Shown here in pieces: positions 61,509-64,000 of a stretch of DNA of 64,000 nucleotides. Within the stretch, counting starts at the first letter, position 1; each line of letters opens with the position of its first letter. The DNA is taken from positions 868,001-932,000 of the forward strand of contig CBDCTW010000022.1 of the NCBI GenBank assembly GCA_965222425.1. Direction: 5' to 3'. A program made the position numbers and the translations under genes. The notes below the pieces were generated by a model. The model was not told the origin of the DNA, searched no databases, and saw only the letters and a list, made by a program, of their open reading frames with translations. This DNA comes from CBDCNP01 sp965222425. GTDB taxonomy: Bacteria > Acidobacteriota > Vicinamibacteria > Marinacidobacterales > DATDRI01.

Positions 61509-61967
61509 TCATGACAGGCGCGGATCCAATACGAATCCCCCCGTAGTCACTACACGAAAGCGTGCAGCGTCGGGGTGATCCGGATTCAGAAGGAAGTTGG
61601 ACTCCTGCGGAACGACTGCGGAAGGGACTCTTAGAATCGCGCTGTCTCGGCGCTCGAGCCAATCTGCGCCCAACTTCTGGAGAAAGGGCAGTCCCGGATA
61701 GGTACGCCAGTTTCGCGGAAGCAAATCTGTGTCGACTCGCTCAGCCCCAAGCTCATCCGGCACCTCGATCTCGATGCGGACAAGGTCTGATGGGATTAGA
61801 TCGTTATCGGCGTGAACCAAGATCTCGAGAGCCGCAAGGGACAGCGACCCCGAAGTGTAGACGACTCGTCTGCCTTTCGGGTGCCAACGTCCGGACGCGA
61901 AGAGTCCGCCCCGCCCGCTCAAGGGATCGGCTGCGTGCTCCTCCCGACAGATCCGCCAGAGATGCAC
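61509..61967 (-). CDS. RES-domain toxin (NAD+ phosphorylase/ADP-ribosyltransferase fold)
   Basis: 152 residues. RES-family sequence: LWRICREEHAADPLSGRGGL, ASGRWHPKGRRVVYTSGSLS, AALEILVHADNDLIP and the C-terminal AVVPQESNFLLNPDHPDAAR. The Arg, Glu and Ser that name the family are visible. Known members deplete NAD+ and halt growth. It lies 3 bp after its antitoxin gene, the standard order for Xre-RES modules. Confidence 0.92.
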   Translation of the reverse strand: MHLWRICREEHAADPLSGRGGLFASGRWHPKGRRVVYTSGSLSLAALEILVHADNDLIPSDLVRIEIEVPDELGAERVDTDLLPRNWRTYPGLPFLQKLGADWLERRDSAILRVPSAVVPQESNFLLNPDHPDAARFRVVTTGGFVLDPRLS

Positions 61968-61970
61968 TAG

Positions 61971-62423
61971 CTAGCTATAGATCCCATAGCTAATCCGAAG
62001 CAGGACCTCTTCCACCTGGCGTTCGCCGATCTCGGTATCGAGGTAGGTCATCGGCGGCTCTCCCCCCAGCGCCCGGTTATTCTTGTGAAGCCATTGCCTG
62101 GCTTTTTCAAGCGACCCCAAGACTGCAGAAGCCAGGAAAGTGACGTGGGCAATTCGATATAGACGGTCCGATTCAATCGGGGACAATTGACGCGCCGATT
62201 TCCGCCGGGCCAACGTGCGCGAGGCAACGCCCAGCAGTGCGGCCAGTTCCTGGGAACGTACTTCCAGAGCCTTCAACAGCGCCTCGAAGGCCCCGAAAGG
62301 GAGGCCCTTACGTAACGCCTGCTGCATGCCGTTAGCGTCAGCGACCTTACCCCGAAAGACCTTCTTGCCGCCTAGCAGAGCAACGACTTCCCTCGTTTCC
62401 TCTTCCGTGCGTATCGTTGCCAT
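61971..62423 (-). CDS. Xre/DUF2384-type antitoxin
   Basis: 150 residues. An N-terminal helix-turn-helix-like part (KALEVRSQELAALLGVASRT, LARRKSARQLSPIESDRLYR) precedes the DUF2384 toxin-binding domain (SLEKARQWLHKNNRALGGEP, PMTYLDTEIGERQVEEVLLR). It neutralises the RES toxin by covering its active site and represses the operon. An inverted repeat overlaps its start codon. Confidence 0.92.
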   Translation of the reverse strand: MATIRTEEETREVVALLGGKKVFRGKVADANGMQQALRKGLPFGAFEALLKALEVRSQELAALLGVASRTLARRKSARQLSPIESDRLYRIAHVTFLASAVLGSLEKARQWLHKNNRALGGEPPMTYLDTEIGERQVEEVLLRISYGIYS

Positions 62424-62451
62424 TTGTCATAAATTATACTGCCAAATGGCA
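62419..62451. promoter_or_regulatory. Inverted-repeat operator candidate of the Xre-RES module
   Basis: Arms TGCCATTTG (62419-62427) and CAAATGGCA (62443-62451), perfect 9 bp, 15-bp AT-rich spacer; the first arm includes the antitoxin start codon. A further half-site AAATTTGGCC follows at 62460-62469. Confidence 0.55.
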
Positions 62452-62504
62452 GGAATGTCAAATTTGGCCTGGCCCTCCGTGGACGGGAATACTTGACCCG
62501 GGGG

Positions 62505-64000
62505 TCAGCTGGACTCTCCCGGCCCACTTTTCCGCAATGCGAGGCCTAGCTCGCGGAGCTGTTCCTCGGTGACCCCGGATGGCGAGCCGGTCATCAAATC
62601 GAAGGCCGATGTGGTCTTTGGAAAAGCGATGACATCCCGAAGGCTCGTGCCGCCGACTGCCACCATCGCCAGGCGATCGAAGCCAATGGCAATGCCTCCG
62701 TGCGGTGGCGCACCGTACTGGAGCGCATCGAGGAAAAAACCGAACTTCATCTGTGCCTCTTCCTCTCCGATCTTGAGCGCTCGAAAAATCCGCGATTGGA
62801 CATCGGCGCGATGGATACGGATGCTGCCGCTTCCGAGCTCGTAGCCGCAGCCGACGATGTCATAGGCGAGAGAGCGCACCGACCCTGGATCCGATTCCAG
62901 CCTATCGAGATCATCTGGATGTGGCGAAGTAAAGGGATGATGGCTCGAGCCCCATTCTTTTCTCGTCTCGTCCCACTCGAAGAGGGGAAATTCAGTGATC
63001 CAGCAGAGTCCCCAGGAGGACGTCTTCGCGAGATCCTCTCGCTTGCCGACCTCGAGCCTCAATGCTCCCAAAACAACCGAGGCCGCCCTCGGCTCGCCCG
63101 CGATCAGAAGCAAGAGATCGCCGGGTCCCCCCTTGGCTTGCGTGAACGTTTCCTGTAGACGGTCCTCACCGACATGCTTCGCCAAAGGGGAGCTCAGCTC
63201 GGTGTCCGTCCATCGCGCCCATCCCATCCCGGCCGCTCCTTGCGCCTTGGCGATCTTTTCCAAACCGTCGATGTCCTTTCGAGAGTAACCGGCACACCCC
63301 GGAGCGGCGATCGCTCTCACCGCGCCTCCGCCCGATAGGACACCTTCGAACACTTTGTAGCCGGAGCCCGAAAAGACTTTCGAAACGTCGGCGATCTCCA
63401 CACCGAAACGGAGATCGGGCTTATCGATCCCGTAGCGATCCATCGCCTCCGCCCACGTCAGGCGCGAGAAAGGGGCGCTCGCTTCGATCCCGACCTCGCG
63501 GAGTATGGAAACAAACATACCTTCGACAACCTCGAAGACATCGTCCTCCTCGACGAAAGACATCTCGATGTCGATCTGTGTGAACTCCGGCTGACGGTCG
63601 GCTCGGAGATCTTCGTCCCGAAAGCAGCGAGCGATCTGAAAGTAACGATCGAAGCCAGCTACCATCAGGATTTGTTTGAAGAGCTGCGGAGATTGGGGCA
63701 GCGCGTAAAACGATCCTTTTTGGGTGCGGCTGGGCACCAGATAGTCACGTGCTCCCTCCGGTGTGGACTTGGTCAGAAACGGGGTCTCGATCTCGAGGAA
63801 GCCCTCTTTTTCCAAATAGCGTCGCGTCGCTAGGGCCATCCGGCTTCGAGTCGCGATGTTCCGAAACAAGCTGGGACGCCGCAAGTCCAGAAAACGGTAC
63901 CTGAGCCGGAGCTCTTCGCCGACGTTCGCTTCTTCGTCGGGAAGAAACGGAGGCGTCTCCGATTCCGATAGAACCCTAAGCTCGCTCGTTGCCACTTCGA
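62505..64000 (-). CDS. aspS: Aspartyl-tRNA synthetase, C-terminal ~500 residues (5' end outside window)
   Basis: The frame is open to the right edge. Class II motifs: motif 1 LATRRYLEKEGFLEIETPFL, motif 2 RYFQIARCFRDEDLRADRQP with EFTQIDIEMSF, motif 3 GGIAIGFDRLAMVAVGG. The bacterial insertion domain (about 270-400) is present, as in D-type AspRS of ~590 residues; about 100 residues with the anticodon-binding OB fold lie outside. It charges tRNA-Asp (or tRNA-Asp/Asn in non-discriminating forms). The end PSGVTEEQLRELGLAL is normal. Confidence 0.95.
   Translation of the reverse strand, partial: EVATSELRVLSESETPPFLPDEEANVGEELRLRYRFLDLRRPSLFRNIATRSRMALATRRYLEKEGFLEIETPFLTKSTPEGARDYLVPSRTQKGSFYALPQSPQLFKQILMVAGFDRYFQIARCFRDEDLRADRQPEFTQIDIEMSFVEEDDVFEVVEGMFVSILREVGIEASAPFSRLTWAEAMDRYGIDKPDLRFGVEIADVSKVFSGSGYKVFEGVLSGGGAVRAIAAPGCAGYSRKDIDGLEKIAKAQGAAGMGWARWTDTELSSPLAKHVGEDRLQETFTQAKGGPGDLLLLIAGEPRAASVVLGALRLEVGKREDLAKTSSWGLCWITEFPLFEWDETRKEWGSSHHPFTSPHPDDLDRLESDPGSVRSLAYDIVGCGYELGSGSIRIHRADVQSRIFRALKIGEEEAQMKFGFFLDALQYGAPPHGGIAIGFDRLAMVAVGGTSLRDVIAFPKTTSAFDLMTGSPSGVTEEQLRELGLALRKSGPGESS

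Overview
The window is GC-rich, gene-dense chromosomal DNA from a Gram-negative bacterium. Lipoprotein signal peptides, a LolD/YbbA-type exporter, a Tat-like signal peptide and many secreted beta-propeller or amidohydrolase proteins point to an envelope with a periplasm. The gene mix (DUF5916/CBM9-like protein, HyuA-HyuB fusion, PQQ-propeller protein with EF-hands, formamidase, GH15 enzyme, DUF305-LVIVD protein) resembles Acidobacteriota or a related soil or sediment phylum. That is an inference from gene content; there is no rRNA or other firm taxonomic marker here.

Layout. 1-6.3 kb: a secreted DUF5916-type protein, a 5-oxoprolinase/hydantoinase fusion and a secreted PQQ propeller, all on the minus strand. 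6.5-10.6 kb: a wrecked ISKra4-type element next to an MFS transporter fossil that is split by a complete IS21-type element (2,564 bp, 5-bp target duplication). 10.7-12.4 kb: a hipBA toxin-antitoxin pair with three palindromic operator candidates. 12.5-18.9 kb: a complete SUF iron-sulfur operon sufR-sufB-sufC-sufD-sufS-sufU-sufT on the minus strand, with a recognisable promoter and a perfect inverted-repeat operator in front of the Rrf2-type regulator. 19-31.8 kb: metabolic and housekeeping genes (DUF305-LVIVD protein, zwf, CBS proteins, acetamidase/formamidase, apbE-nqrM, a TrpF-like protein, two methyltransferases) with two broken genes among them. 32-34.2 kb: an IS256-type element inside a two-TM/GAF sensor gene. 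34.3-43.5 kb: a dipeptidase fossil, a queuosine-salvage protein with a Tat-like signal, mgtC, a DUF423 gene, an acyl-activating-enzyme/ACP/PlsC fusion, a GH15 enzyme, an AI-2E exporter and a frameshifted kelch gene. 43.9-46.7 kb: a sulfatase-superfamily gene split by a second IS256-type element; removing the element and one target copy restores the reading frame exactly. 46.7-53 kb: an ABC exporter with a lipoprotein and a TesA-like esterase, then two YbjQ-type proteins coupled to an M48 protease. 53-59.5 kb: broken TPR, YqhA and spondin-domain genes, a GT39 membrane glycosyltransferase, and an IS1-like element at a rearranged junction. 59.5-64 kb: a SnoaL-like protein, an amidohydrolase, a RES-Xre toxin-antitoxin pair and the 3' part of aspS.

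Functionally the strongest units are the autoregulated SUF operon, the LolCD-like exporter with TesA, the two toxin-antitoxin pairs, and the ApbE/NqrM pair, which implies a Na+-translocating NADH:quinone reductase encoded elsewhere. The dominant theme is insertion-sequence activity and gene decay. There are five IS elements or remnants of four types. At least three genes are cut by them, and several more are broken by frameshifts, deletions or in-frame TGA codons. No CRISPR array, tRNA, rRNA or prophage was seen.
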